From Leifsonia poae (GTDB lineage: Bacteria > Actinomycetota > Actinomycetes > Actinomycetales > Microbacteriaceae), in contig NZ_JAIHLP010000002.1 of assembly GCF_020009625.1 (NCBI RefSeq), forward strand, positions 3,915,342 through 3,979,341: DNA of 64,000 nt, in the 5' to 3' direction. Numbering within the stretch: the stretch's first letter is position 1; each line of letters opens with the position of its first letter. The notes beneath the pieces were generated by a model that did not search any database, was not told the DNA's origin, and saw nothing but the letters and a program-made list of their open reading frames with translations. Of the stretch, positions 8,882 through 17,178 are shown one piece after another. The position numbers and the translations under genes were made by a program.

Positions 8882-8928
8882 AACCGCATACCCTCCTCAC
8901 CGCACCAACGGACTGTCTCTTCGCGATC

Positions 8929-10446
8929 CTACGCCTGCGAGGATCGCCAGAGGTGCATTCCCGCGTAGCTGCGCCACGGCGCCCACCGCGCGCCGTATGC
9001 GGCGAGGGCGCGAGCGTCGGAGGGCAGGCCGAGCCGCTCAGCGCCCTGCCGGATCACCAGGTCGCTGGTGAGCAGCACATCCGGGCTGCCGAGAACGCGC
9101 ATCGCGACGTAACCGGCCGTCCACGGCCCGATACCCGGCAGGGCGACGAGTTTCGCCTCCAGCTCTTCCCGGGATTCGCCGACGTCGATCACGAGGTCGC
9201 CCGCGGCCAGCGCCCGGGCGGCGTTCACGATGCTGTCGATGCGTTTGGCCGGTCCCCGCAGCACAGCGTGCCCGTTCTCGGCGATCTGGGCCGCGGTGGG
9301 GAAGAGCCGGGTGAAGCCGTCGAGGTCGATCCGTTCGCCCAGTTCCTCGGTGAGGCGGCCGAGCGCGGTGCGGGCGGCGGGCACCGACACCTGCTGTCCG
9401 ATCAGGGCACGGAACAGGATCTCATCGGGATCGACGGCGCCCGGAACCCGCCGGCCGGGCGCGGCGGCGACGCTACGGGCCAACGCCGGGTCGGAGGCGA
9501 GGGCCTCGTCGATCGCCAGCGCATCGGCATCGAGGTCGAGCAGACGCCGGATGCGGGCGACGAGCGGCGCGAGGTCGGCGACGTCACTCAGGGTGGCCTC
9601 GCAGATCACATGCGGCGCCGCCGCGGTGCCGCCGAGCCGGAGGCGCACGACCGCGGTGCCGTGCGGCAGCGAAATGGCGCGGGAGTACTCGTCGGCCGAG
9701 CCCCGTTCGACGCCGGTGACGGCGCGGGCGGTCAGGAACCCGAGCACGGCGGCCCCATCGAACGGTGCGCGGGCGGGCAGCCGGAGGGTGAGGGCGGCGC
9801 GCTCCGACTTCTTCGTGGTGTGCGCGGCGGTGCCGCTGGCGGTGGTGCCGTTGGTGGTGGTGCCGTTCGCCGCAGTGCGGATCTCTCCCGGCGTGGTGCG
9901 GTAGATGTCTATCATCGTCTCGTTGAACTGCCGCACGCTGGTGAACCCCGCGGCGAACGCCACGTCCGTGATGGTCAGCTCGGTGCCGGCGAGCAGGAGC
10001 CGGGCGGTCTGTGCGCGGTGCGCCCGGGCGAGCGCGAGCGGTCCGGCGCCGAGCTCCGCCACAAGCACCCGACCGAGGTGGCGCGGGGTGTAGCCGAGGC
10101 GCTGGGCGAGGCCGGGGACGCCTTCCCGTTCGACCGTGCCGTCGGCGATGAGGCGCATGGCCCGTGCGGCGAGGTCATCACGCACATTCCATTCGGGTGA
10201 GCCCGGCACGGCGTCGGGGAGGCAGCGTTTGCACGCACGCAGGCCGGCCTCGTGAGCGGCGGCGGCGGTGAGATAGAACGTCACGTTCGCCGGTTTGGGG
10301 GCGACGGCGGGGCAGCTCGGGCGGCAGTAGATGCCGGTGGAGTGCACCCCGGTGATGAACTGGCCGTCGAACCGGGTGTCGCGGGCGGTCATCGCGCGGT
10401 AACGCTCGGCGAAGACCGGGTCGGCGAAACGGTCTTCGATGGTCAT
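8929..10446 (-). CDS. Ada regulatory domain fused to AlkA-type 3-methyladenine DNA glycosylase
   Basis: A 505-residue fusion. Residues 1-75 are the Ada zinc domain, with [12 protein letters not shown] and CKRC supplying four Cys; the first is the methyl-phosphotriester acceptor in Ada. Residues about 90-180 are an AraC-type helix-turn-helix ([17 protein letters not shown] and [15 protein letters not shown]). After a Thr/Gly-rich linker, the C-terminal half is AlkA-like, with the helix-hairpin-helix [18 protein letters not shown] and the catalytic Asp in [11 protein letters not shown]. The O6-methylguanine methyltransferase domain of E. coli Ada is absent. The protein probably senses alkylated DNA, regulates its own expression and excises alkylated bases. 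The ATG at 10446 gives a full zinc domain. Confidence 0.9.
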   Translation of the reverse strand: MTIEDRFADPVFAERYRAMTARDTRFDGQFITGVHSTGIYCRPSCPAVAPKPANVTFYLTAAAAHEAGLRACKRCLPDAVPGSPEWNVRDDLAARAMRLIADGTVEREGVPGLAQRLGYTPRHLGRVLVAELGAGPLALARAHRAQTARLLLAGTELTITDVAFAAGFTSVRQFNETMIDIYRTTPGEIRTAANGTTTNGTTASGTAAHTTKKSERAALTLRLPARAPFDGAAVLGFLTARAVTGVERGSADEYSRAISLPHGTAVVRLRLGGTAAAPHVICEATLSDVADLAPLVARIRRLLDLDADALAIDEALASDPALARSVAAAPGRRVPGAVDPDEILFRALIGQQVSVPAARTALGRLTEELGERIDLDGFTRLFPTAAQIAENGHAVLRGPAKRIDSIVNAARALAAGDLVIDVGESREELEAKLVALPGIGPWTAGYVAMRVLGSPDVLLTSDLVIRQGAERLGLPSDARALAAYGARWAPWRSYAGMHLWRSSQA

Positions 10447-10525
10447 GGTCCCAGTCTGCCCCTCCGCTCCGACAAGTGATAGCGGAATTCGGACATGACA
10501 GCTCCGCGCATCCTCCCGGATTCTC

Positions 10526-10531
10526 TAAGGT
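10526..10531 (+). promoter_or_regulatory. Putative -10 (TAAGGT) for leaderless FAD oxidase mRNA
   Basis: TAAGGT ends 7 nt before the ATG at 10539. AAGGTGAG could alternatively act as a ribosome binding site, so leadered and leaderless models are both possible here. Confidence 0.4.
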
Positions 10532-10538
10532 GAGACAC

Positions 10539-11933
10539 ATGGATGCACTCGACTGGCTCAGGGCGGCACTCGGCGAAGAGGCGGTCGCCTCCGGGGTGCT
10601 CAGTGTCGCGGAAGACGACCTGGAGGCCGCTCGCACCGACCGCTCCGGCTGGAGTGCCGACGGCCGCCCGCTCGCGGTCGTGAACGCCACGACCGTCGCG
10701 CACGTCCAGGCTGCGGCGCGCACGGCGAGCGAGTTCCGCATCCCACTCGTGCCGCGCGGGGCCGGCACGGGTCTCGCCGGCGGCGCGAACGGCACGGATG
10801 GCGCGATCGTGCTGAGTCTTGCCGGAATGAATCGCATCCTCGAGATCTCGGCGGAGGACGAGCTGGCCGTGGTCGAGCCCGGTGTCGTCAACGCCGATCT
10901 CAACCGGGCGTTGGAGCCGTATGGGCTGTGGTTCGCCCCCGACCCGGCCAGTCGTGCCATCGCGACCGTGGGAGGGAACATCGCCACCAACGCCGGCGGC
11001 CTGCTCTGTGCCAAGTACGGCGTGACCAGGGAGGCCGTGCTCGCACTCGATGTCGTACTGGCCGACGGGCGGCTGCTCCGGATGGGGCACCGCACGGTCA
11101 AAGGCGTGACCGGATACGACCTCACTGCGCTGTTCGTCGGGTCGGAGGGCACCCTCGGGGTGATCGTCGGGGCCACGATCCGTGCGCTCCCGCTCCCCAC
11201 CGGCACGACCACGACCGTCGGCGCGCTGTTCCCGGATGTGCGCAGTGCGGCGACCGCCGCTGCCGCCATCACGGCGGCCCGCCTGCGCCCGGCGGTGATG
11301 GAATTGCTCGACGGGCCCTCGCTGGAGCGGATCGCCGCGTACCTCGGCGAGCAGACCATCGCGGAGGCGTTCGGCCCCATCGGCGGGGGCAGCAGCTACC
11401 TGCTCGCCCAGTTCGACGGGCGCGGTTCCGGGGTCGATGCCGAAGCCGCTGGAGTGCTGCTCGGCGAGGCCGGCGGTCGCGTGCGGGTCTCGGTCGACGC
11501 GGAAGAGGGAGAACGGCTGCTCGCCATCCGTCGCGCGTTCCACCCGGCGCTGGCGGCGACCGGGGAGGTTCTGATCGAAGACGTGTCGGTTCCCCGCTCG
11601 AGAATGCCCGAGATGTTCGCGGCGATCGAACGCATCGGGGAGCGCTACGGCATCGTCATACCGACGGTCGCCCACGCCGGCGACGGCAATCTGCACCCCA
11701 ACTTCGTCTATTCGGGCGCGGGGGTGCCCGAGAATGTGTGGGAGGCGGCCGACGAGATGTTCCGTACCGCCATCGAGCTCGGGGGCACCTTGACCGGGGA
11801 GCACGGCATCGGAGTGCTGAAACGCCGGTGGCTGGCCGATGAGATCGGTCCGGACTCCTACGATCTGCAGGTCAAGCTGAAGTCGGTGTTCGACCCGCTC
11901 GGCGTGCTGAACCCGGGCAAGATCTTCGGCTGA
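10539..11933 (+). CDS. FAD-binding oxidase, GlcD/D-lactate dehydrogenase type
   Basis: A 464-residue flavoprotein of the vanillyl-alcohol-oxidase fold oxidising a 2-hydroxy acid such as glycolate or D-lactate. The FAD-binding part holds IPLVPRGAGTGLAGGANG (about residues 67-84), ATVGGNIATNAGGLLCAKYG (about 143-162) and LFVGSEGTLGVI. The C-terminal cap has VAHAGDGNLHPNF and GEHGIGVLKRRWL, the usual metal and substrate region. The ATG at 10539 is chosen over a longer in-frame opening because conserved residues begin at MDALDWLRAAL and promoter or RBS-like sequence lies just upstream. It is divergent from the Ada-AlkA gene. No GlcE/GlcF partners are nearby, so it is probably a stand-alone enzyme. 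Confidence 0.9.
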   Translation: MDALDWLRAALGEEAVASGVLSVAEDDLEAARTDRSGWSADGRPLAVVNATTVAHVQAAARTASEFRIPLVPRGAGTGLAGGANGTDGAIVLSLAGMNRILEISAEDELAVVEPGVVNADLNRALEPYGLWFAPDPASRAIATVGGNIATNAGGLLCAKYGVTREAVLALDVVLADGRLLRMGHRTVKGVTGYDLTALFVGSEGTLGVIVGATIRALPLPTGTTTTVGALFPDVRSAATAAAAITAARLRPAVMELLDGPSLERIAAYLGEQTIAEAFGPIGGGSSYLLAQFDGRGSGVDAEAAGVLLGEAGGRVRVSVDAEEGERLLAIRRAFHPALAATGEVLIEDVSVPRSRMPEMFAAIERIGERYGIVIPTVAHAGDGNLHPNFVYSGAGVPENVWEAADEMFRTAIELGGTLTGEHGIGVLKRRWLADEIGPDSYDLQVKLKSVFDPLGVLNPGKIFG

Positions 11934-12140
11934 GCGTTCGCGCCGCCGGCCGTGGACAGACTCATCGCCCGGTGGTGCGGCGATGCCTGCGACTCTCCCG
12001 GGCGACGAGTTGATCTGTGATCTTCTTCTAGGGTGCCGCTGTCGGGCGGCGAGCGCAAGAGCGGATTTCGGACATGGCTGCGGTGACGCGCTGAGCGAAC
12101 GCCTTTGACGTGGACGCTCGACACCCGGTTGGATGGATGC

Positions 12141-12515
12141 ATGGCAGAAAACACCAACCAGAAGCCCGAAGTCGACGCCCCCGAGGGGCCCGCCCCCATC
12201 GCGCTCGAGATCGTCGACATCGTCGAGGGCACCGGCGCCGAGGCGACCCCCGGCGCGAAGGTCGACGTGCACTACCTCGGCGTGGAGTACGAGACCGGCG
12301 AAGAGTTCGACTCCTCGTGGAGCCGCGGACAGTCCATCGATTTCCCGCTCAACAGCCTCATCAAGGGCTGGCAGGACGGCATCCCCGGCATGAAGGTCGG
12401 CGGTCGCCGCAAGCTGACGGTTCCGCCCGTGCTGGCCTACGGTCCGGCCGGTGGCGGGCACCCGCTCTCCGGTAAGACCCTGATCTTCGTGATCGACCTC
12501 CTCGGCGTATCCTGA
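12141..12515 (+). CDS. FKBP-type peptidyl-prolyl cis-trans isomerase
   Basis: A 124-residue cytosolic FKBP that catalyses proline isomerisation during protein folding. It has a single FKBP domain from about residue 20 to the end, with VDVHYLGVEYETGEEFDSSW, IKGWQDGIPGMKVGGRRKLT and the closing VPPVLAYG and LIFVIDLLGV strands. Active-site positions (Tyr, Phe, Asp, Trp) are retained. There is no signal peptide. The ATG at 12141 gives the normal size; a GTG 36 nt upstream would add 12 unconserved residues. A textbook terminator follows. Confidence 0.92.
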   Translation: MAENTNQKPEVDAPEGPAPIALEIVDIVEGTGAEATPGAKVDVHYLGVEYETGEEFDSSWSRGQSIDFPLNSLIKGWQDGIPGMKVGGRRKLTVPPVLAYGPAGGGHPLSGKTLIFVIDLLGVS

Positions 12516-12540
12516 GCAGGCCTCTCACCCACACCACGAA

Positions 12541-12574
12541 AACGCTCTCCCCGTCGAACGGGGGGAGCGTTTTT
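12541..12574 (+). terminator. Rho-independent terminator after the FKBP gene
   Basis: A 13-bp stem (AACGCTCTCCCCG paired with CGGGGGGAGCGTT, one G-T pair), loop TCGAA, followed by a T-run. It is one of the clearest intrinsic terminators in the window. Confidence 0.88.
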
Positions 12575-12593
12575 CGTCGGTGGGGCGACGGGA

Positions 12594-13034
12594 TCAGAGC
12601 GCGGGCGGGTGCATCCGGGTCGGGATGGCGATGCGGTTCCAGACGTTGATCGTGGCGATGGCGAGCAGCAGGTTCGCCAGGGCCTCCTCGCCGAATTCCG
12701 CCAGGGCCCGGGCGTAGAGGTCGTCCGAGACGCCGCCCTGGTGGATGAGTGTCACCGCCTCGGTGAGTTCCAGAGCGACGCGTTCGCGCGGGGTGAACCA
12801 TTCCGACTCCCGCCAGGTGATCACCGAGAAGACCTTGCGCAGCGGCACGCCGCCGGACTGGAGGTCGACCGAGTGCATGTCGACGCAGAAGGTGCATCCG
12901 TTGAGCTGGGAGGCGCGGAGGTTGACGAGGTCACGCAGCGGGTTCTCCACGTGCTGCGAGACGTAGCCGTCGAGGTTGACGGCCTTGCGATAGCCCTCGG
13001 GGACAACGGACGCGATGTCGATTCGTTCTGTCAT
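12594..13034 (-). CDS. Carboxymuconolactone decarboxylase/AhpD-like protein
   Basis: A 146-residue all-helical protein of the AhpD/CMD superfamily. The redox motif CTFCVDMHSVD (a CxxC then His) shows the peroxidase-type branch rather than a true decarboxylase. SQLNGCTFC and the C-terminal NLLLAIATINVWNRIAI match members annotated as alkylhydroperoxidase AhpD core proteins. The ATG at 13034 starts MTERIDIASVVPEGY, the usual N-terminus. It is divergent from a MocR-type regulator, a pairing seen in many actinobacteria, and is probably its target. Role: likely peroxide or thiol redox protection, with the reductant unknown. Confidence 0.87.
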   Translation of the reverse strand: MTERIDIASVVPEGYRKAVNLDGYVSQHVENPLRDLVNLRASQLNGCTFCVDMHSVDLQSGGVPLRKVFSVITWRESEWFTPRERVALELTEAVTLIHQGGVSDDLYARALAEFGEEALANLLLAIATINVWNRIAIPTRMHPPAL

Positions 13035-13055
13035 GTCTTCGAGGGTAGGAGCAGT

Positions 13056-13078
13056 ATTGGACCGGCGACAGATCCAAT
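13056..13078. promoter_or_regulatory. Candidate operator in the AhpD-like/MocR intergenic region
   Basis: ATTGGA (13056-13061) and TCCAAT (13073-13078) form an exact inverted repeat with an 11-bp spacer, midway between the two divergent starts. It is a plausible binding site for the MocR regulator or the AhpD-like promoter region. No binding data are available. Confidence 0.4.
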
Positions 13079-13116
13079 TCTCGCGAAACTGATCAGACCA
13101 TTTGAAGGAGGCCCGC

Positions 13117-14564
13117 ATGGATGTCCACGTGCCGATCGAAGGCCGCGGCGATCGTGTCGACCGCATCTACCGCCACCTCCGCGAGGCCATCCGCGACGGG
13201 CGGCTGCGTCTCGGTGAGCGCCTGCCGTCCACGCGTGACCTGGCGGCCCAGCTCGCCGTCTCCCGCACCACGGTCACCGTCGCCTACGAGCGGCTGGGTG
13301 CGGAAGGCTATCTGCTGTCGCGTGTCGGCTCGGGCACGTTCGTCGCCGCGGTGCCGACCCCGCTTCCGCGCTCGCGGGCCCGGGATACGCACACGGCCGC
13401 CCTCCCGACCGCGCGCTGGCGCGGCCTCGACGACCCGCTCTGGACGGAGCCCGTCCCGATCGCATACGACTTCAGTGTCGGCTCGCCCGACCCGGCACTG
13501 TTCCCCCTGGCGACCTGGCGCCGGTATGTCACCGCCGAGCTGCGGGGCGGCATCCTGCGCGCGGGCACTACCAGGATCCGGCCGGGCTCGAACGGTTGCG
13601 TCGCGTCTTGGCCCGGCATCTGGGGGTCGCGCGGTCGGTGGACGCCGGGGCCGACGATGTGCTCATCACCAGCGGCGCCCAGCAGGCCTTCGACGTGATC
13701 GGGCGCGTGCTGATCGACCCGGGCGACGTGGTGGCGGTGGAAGATCCGGGCTATCCGCCGGTGCGGCAGCTGTTCGAGAGCCTGGGTGCTCAGGTCGTCC
13801 CCGTCGCGGTGGACGAACACGGAATCCGGGTGGCGGAGCTTCCCGCCCGGGCGAGACTGGTCTATGTGACGCCGTCGCATCAGTTCCCACTGGGATCGGT
13901 GCTGTCGTTGGGTCGGCGCACGGCGCTGCTGGAGTGGGCGTCGGCGAACGAGGCGGTGATCATCGAAGACGACTACGACAGCGAGTACCGGTTCTCGGAT
14001 CGTCCGCTCGACCCGCTGCAGAGCCTCGATCAGGAGGGCCGGGTCGTGTACGTCGGCACCTTCTCGAAGACCATGCTCCCCACGCTTCGTCTGGGCTTCC
14101 TCGTAGCGCCGCCCTCGCTCCTGCCCGCGCTTCGCAGTGCGAAACGGCTGACGGATTGGCACAACGACTATGTGAGCCAAGCGGCCATGGCCCGCTTCAT
14201 CGATACCGGCGGTTTCGCCCGGCACGTGCGCCAGGCGACCAAGGCCTACGGTGCCCGTCACCGACAGATCATCGACGCCGCTCGCGAGCTGCTCGGCGAG
14301 AGCATGCGGGTCGTGCCCTCGGTGGCCGGGCTCCACGTCTGTCTGGTGCCGGTGGACGATGCCGAACCGTTCGACGCCGACCGGGTCGCGGCCGATGCCG
14401 CGGCGGCGGGTGTGTCGGTGCAGTCGATCGCCCGGTTCTCGCAGGGCGACCACCGTGGGCTGATGCTCGGATTCGGTGCGATCGCGCCCGAGGACGTGCC
14501 CGATGGGCTGCGGGTGCTCGGCCGGGCGATCGCCCGTTCCGCGCATCCGCAGCCCGATCGGTGA
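13117..14564 (+). pseudogene. MocR/PdxR-family PLP-dependent regulator, broken by a one-base frameshift
   Basis: A GntR-type winged helix fused to a class-I aminotransferase-like domain, as in PdxR and GabR. The start ATG at 13117 has AAGGAGG upstream. Residues 1-75 form the wHTH (RLPSTRDLAAQLAVSRTTV, then YLLSRVGSGTFVA). The reading frame breaks near 13563-13565: upstream reads ELRGGILRA and downstream, one frame over, resumes at once with GHYQDPAGLERLRRVLA. Adding a single G to the GGG run restores a continuous protein. The PLP lysine is in VGTFSKTMLPTLRLGF, and IEDDYDSEYRFSDRPL binds the cofactor. Everything after the break is well conserved, so sequence error is more likely than decay. 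Likely target: the divergent AhpD-like gene. Confidence 0.85.
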
Positions 14565-14588
14565 CCGGAATCCGCAGGCGGACCGAAC

Positions 14589-15347
14589 CTAGATCGCGGA
14601 CCAGCCGCCGTCCGAAGCAAGCACCACACCGCTGACATTCGCGGAGTCCTCGCTCAGCAGCCACGTGATCGCGGCCGCGAGCTGCTCCGGCTGCGCGACA
14701 GGGGGAACGGTCGTCTGCATGATCGGGCCGAGTCGTTCGCCGGCCCACTGCGACCTGAACGGCGCCTCGATGTTGGTGGCGACCGGTCCCGGGGCGACGG
14801 CGTTGGTGCGGATGCCCTTCGGCGTGTAGAAGACCGACGTGCTCTTCGTGAACCCGATGACGGCATGCTTCGAGGTCGTGTACGCGGCACCGGCGGCGGA
14901 GCCGCGCAGGCCGGCCTCGGAGGCGACGTTGACGATGGAGCCGCTGCCTGCCTCGACCATGAGCGGTAGCACGGCACGGGTGAGGCGCATCGTGGCGGTC
15001 ACGTTGATGGTCAGCACGCGCTCCCAGGTGGCGTCGTCGACCTCGCCGGCCGGCTGGAAGCCGTCCATGATCCCGGCGATGTTGGCGACGGCGTCGACCC
15101 GGTCGCCGGCCGCGGCGAGCAGGGCGGTGATGGTCTCTTCGCTCGAGACGTCGCCGGCGACGGTCACGAGGTCGAGATCGGGGTGCTCGTTCTTCAGTGC
15201 ATCGAGGCGGTCGGGGGCGATGTCGCTCGCGATGACGCGGGCGCCCTCCGTGGCGAGGCGGAGCGCCGTCGCCTTACCGATTCCTGACCCTGCACCCGTC
15301 ACGATGGCGGTCTTTCCGGCGAAGCGAGCGGTGTCTTGCGTGCTCAT
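14589..15347 (-). CDS. Short-chain dehydrogenase/reductase (SDR) family oxidoreductase
   Basis: A 252-residue classical SDR. The cofactor motif is TGAGSGIG (about residues 15-22), with Asp in ASDIAPDRLD suggesting NAD(H) preference. The structural NxAG motif appears as NIAG, and the catalytic Ser and Tyr-Lys lie in VNVASEAG and AAYTTSKHA. It closes with the usual GVVLASDGGWSAI. The ATG at 15347 is preceded by AGGAGATCACC (minus strand), a good ribosome binding site. It is divergent from a TetR regulator that probably controls it. Substrate unknown; the zinc alcohol dehydrogenase 0.7 kb away may belong to the same alcohol/ketone metabolism. Confidence 0.9.
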   Translation of the reverse strand: MSTQDTARFAGKTAIVTGAGSGIGKATALRLATEGARVIASDIAPDRLDALKNEHPDLDLVTVAGDVSSEETITALLAAAGDRVDAVANIAGIMDGFQPAGEVDDATWERVLTINVTATMRLTRAVLPLMVEAGSGSIVNVASEAGLRGSAAGAAYTTSKHAVIGFTKSTSVFYTPKGIRTNAVAPGPVATNIEAPFRSQWAGERLGPIMQTTVPPVAQPEQLAAAITWLLSEDSANVSGVVLASDGGWSAI

Positions 15348-15413
15348 TGGTGATCTCCTGAACGATTCTGTGGCGCTCGATCTGGGCGTCGATTTATTTA
15401 TAGCACTCGGTGT

Positions 15414-15419
15414 CATAAT
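15414..15419 (+). promoter_or_regulatory. Putative -10 (CATAAT) for leaderless tetR mRNA
   Basis: CATAAT ends 6 nt before the GTG at 15426. GGAG lies only 2 nt from the start, too close for a Shine-Dalgarno. The 78-bp SDR/tetR gap is notably AT-rich around 15391-15402 and probably also holds the SDR promoter. Confidence 0.45.
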
Positions 15420-15425
15420 GGAGAT

Positions 15426-16031
15426 GTGAGTTCGCCCGAAACCCTCCCGACTCCGCGCCGCCGCGGTCGCCCGGCCGACGTCGACCCGGAGCGCGTCGCA
15501 TTGCTCGCTCTCCGGCATTTCGCCGACCACGGCTATGAGGCGACGACGATGGACGACATCGCCCAGCTCGCCGGCATCAGCCGCCGGACCCTCTTCCGCT
15601 ACTTCCCATCGAAGAGCGACCTCGTCTGGGGTGGCATCGAACCCGTCATCGAACGGCTGCGCTCCGTGCTCGACAGCGCCGACCCCGCCGAGCCGACCAT
15701 TGATGTTGTGCATCGCGCCATCGTGCGTTCCCTGGCCTTCCCGCCGGATCGTCTCGAAGCGACCCGTCGCCGTCTGGTGCTCATCGCGAACGACGAATCG
15801 CTCATCGCCGCCGGCCTCTCCAGGCTGAGCGTCAATCGCGACATCGTCAGCAGCTTCGTCGCCGAGCGAGAGGGTCTCGGGGATGCCTCGCTCCGCGCCC
15901 AGGTGCTCGCCGACACTCTGTCGGCGGCGATGTTCTCCGCCCTCACCTGGTGGGCCCGCCACAGCCCAGACGACCCCCGCGACATCGTCGCCTCAGCGTT
16001 GCGCGACCTGCGCGACGGCGTGACCGGCTGA
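15426..16031 (+). CDS. TetR/AcrR family transcriptional regulator
   Basis: A 201-residue one-component repressor. The N-terminal helix-turn-helix is TTMDDIAQLAGISRRTLFRY followed by FPSKSDLVWGG (about residues 41-70). This SRRTLFRYF-SK-LVWG form resembles regulators with an acyl-CoA-like ligand domain and MftR of mycofactocin loci. The C-terminal ligand domain (about 75-200) is mostly helical with no recognisable ligand motif. It is divergent from the SDR gene, so self-regulation plus SDR control is the simplest model. No mycofactocin genes are in the window. Start: GTG at 15426, probably leaderless. Confidence 0.88.
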   Translation: MSSPETLPTPRRRGRPADVDPERVALLALRHFADHGYEATTMDDIAQLAGISRRTLFRYFPSKSDLVWGGIEPVIERLRSVLDSADPAEPTIDVVHRAIVRSLAFPPDRLEATRRRLVLIANDESLIAAGLSRLSVNRDIVSSFVAEREGLGDASLRAQVLADTLSAAMFSALTWWARHSPDDPRDIVASALRDLRDGVTG

Positions 16032-16071
16032 CGCGACCGAAGTCCCGGCGTGCGCCGACGGCCGGCCGTGC

Positions 16072-17112
16072 TCAGGCGTTCGGGATGATCACCGCCCGAC
16101 CGCGGATCGCGCCGGCGTGCAGGCGCTCGTAGGCTTTCGGCGCCTCGTCGAGCGTGTAGGTCTCGATCTCCACCTCGACAGCGCCTGATCGCGCCAGATC
16201 GAGCACCTCGATCAGCTCCGAGCGGGAACCCCAATACGGTGCTCGGACAGCTACGTCGTAGGCCACGCGTCCGAAGCCGACGGGGAGCGCACCGCCGCCG
16301 ATGCCCACGATCGTGACATCGCCGTCGGTCGCGGCCATCGCCCCAGCCAGTTCCACGGTCGGCTGGACACCGACGAAGTCGAAAACGGCGTTCGCGCCCC
16401 GCCCGCCGGTGAGCTCGCGGACCGCGGCCACAGCATCCGGGTTCGACAGCAGGGTGTGCTGAGCGCCGACCTCCGTCGCGAGGTCGAGCTTCTCCTGGTT
16501 CACGTCGAGCGCGATCACGGTCGCGCCGCTGATGGCGCGCAGGATCTGGATGCCGACATGGCCGAGCCCGCCCGTTCCGATCACGACGGCGGTCGTTCCG
16601 GCGCCGAGCTTCGGCAGCGAGGTCTTGATCGCGTGGTAAGGGGTGAGCCCTGCATCTGTCAGCGACACGTTCTTCACCGGGTCGAGGCCGCCGAGCGGAA
16701 CGAGGTGACGCTCGTCGTCGACGATCATGTACTCGGCCATCGCGCCGGGGGCGCCCAGCCCGGGCGGGCGGATGCCATCGGCCTGCGCGTTGAGGCAGTA
16801 GTTCTCCTCGCCGCGAGCGCACATCAGGCATCGTCCGCATCCCCACGGGCCGTAGACGGCGACCGCATCGCCCGGTCTGACACCCGAGACGCCCGCGCCG
16901 ACCGCCTCGACGATGCCGGCGCCTTCGTGCCCCAACGTCAGCGGAAGTCCGTAGACATACTGCTCGGCCGGCAGCCCCATGATGAACTCATCGGAATGGC
17001 AGACGCCGGCGGCGGTGACCGTGAGCAGCACCTGGCCCGGCCCGACCACCGGATCCGGGATGCTCACCACCTCGGGTCGGGAGCCGATCTCGCGATATTG
17101 GAGCGCTTTCAT
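16072..17112 (-). CDS. Zinc-dependent secondary alcohol dehydrogenase (Rhodococcus ADH-A-like)
   Basis: A 346-residue medium-chain dehydrogenase interconverting secondary alcohols and ketones with NAD(H). Catalytic zinc ligands are Cys in AAGVCHSDEF and His in TLGHEGAG; the structural zinc has four Cys in GCGRCLMCARGEENYC. The Rossmann motif is GTGGLGHVG (about residues 174-182). From memory the sequence closely follows ADH-A of Rhodococcus ruber throughout (PAEQYVYGLPLTLGHEG, AVYGPWGCG, AEYMIVD). The ATG at 17112 has AAAGGA upstream. It is divergent from a VOC protein across a 29-bp palindrome that probably binds the controlling repressor. The adjacent SDR may be a partner in alcohol metabolism. 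Confidence 0.92.
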   Translation of the reverse strand: MKALQYREIGSRPEVVSIPDPVVGPGQVLLTVTAAGVCHSDEFIMGLPAEQYVYGLPLTLGHEGAGIVEAVGAGVSGVRPGDAVAVYGPWGCGRCLMCARGEENYCLNAQADGIRPPGLGAPGAMAEYMIVDDERHLVPLGGLDPVKNVSLTDAGLTPYHAIKTSLPKLGAGTTAVVIGTGGLGHVGIQILRAISGATVIALDVNQEKLDLATEVGAQHTLLSNPDAVAAVRELTGGRGANAVFDFVGVQPTVELAGAMAATDGDVTIVGIGGGALPVGFGRVAYDVAVRAPYWGSRSELIEVLDLARSGAVEVEIETYTLDEAPKAYERLHAGAIRGRAVIIPNA

Positions 17113-17146
17113 GGGAAGCCGTCCTTTCCGAGTCATATGGTCTTCT

Positions 17147-17175
17147 CGTCACGATACGCGCGGCGTATCGTGACG
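17147..17175. promoter_or_regulatory. 29-bp palindromic operator between ADH and VOC genes
   Basis: Perfect 13-bp arms (CGTCACGATACGC and GCGTATCGTGACG) around a 3-bp GCG centre. Each half contains TATCGT, a TAnnnT hexamer, so a -10 for each strand may lie inside the palindrome. For the VOC gene that hexamer (17166-17171) ends 7 nt before the ATG. A dimeric regulator binding here would block both promoters. The regulator is not identified; the TetR gene 1.1 kb away is one candidate. Confidence 0.75.
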
Positions 17176-17178
17176 CGC

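Noticed and set aside
15426..17112. Mycofactocin system suggested by an MftR-like TetR beside SDR and alcohol dehydrogenase genes
   Set aside because: No mftA, mftB, mftC or other mycofactocin genes are present, and the SDR lacks the insert typical of mycofactocin-dependent enzymes.
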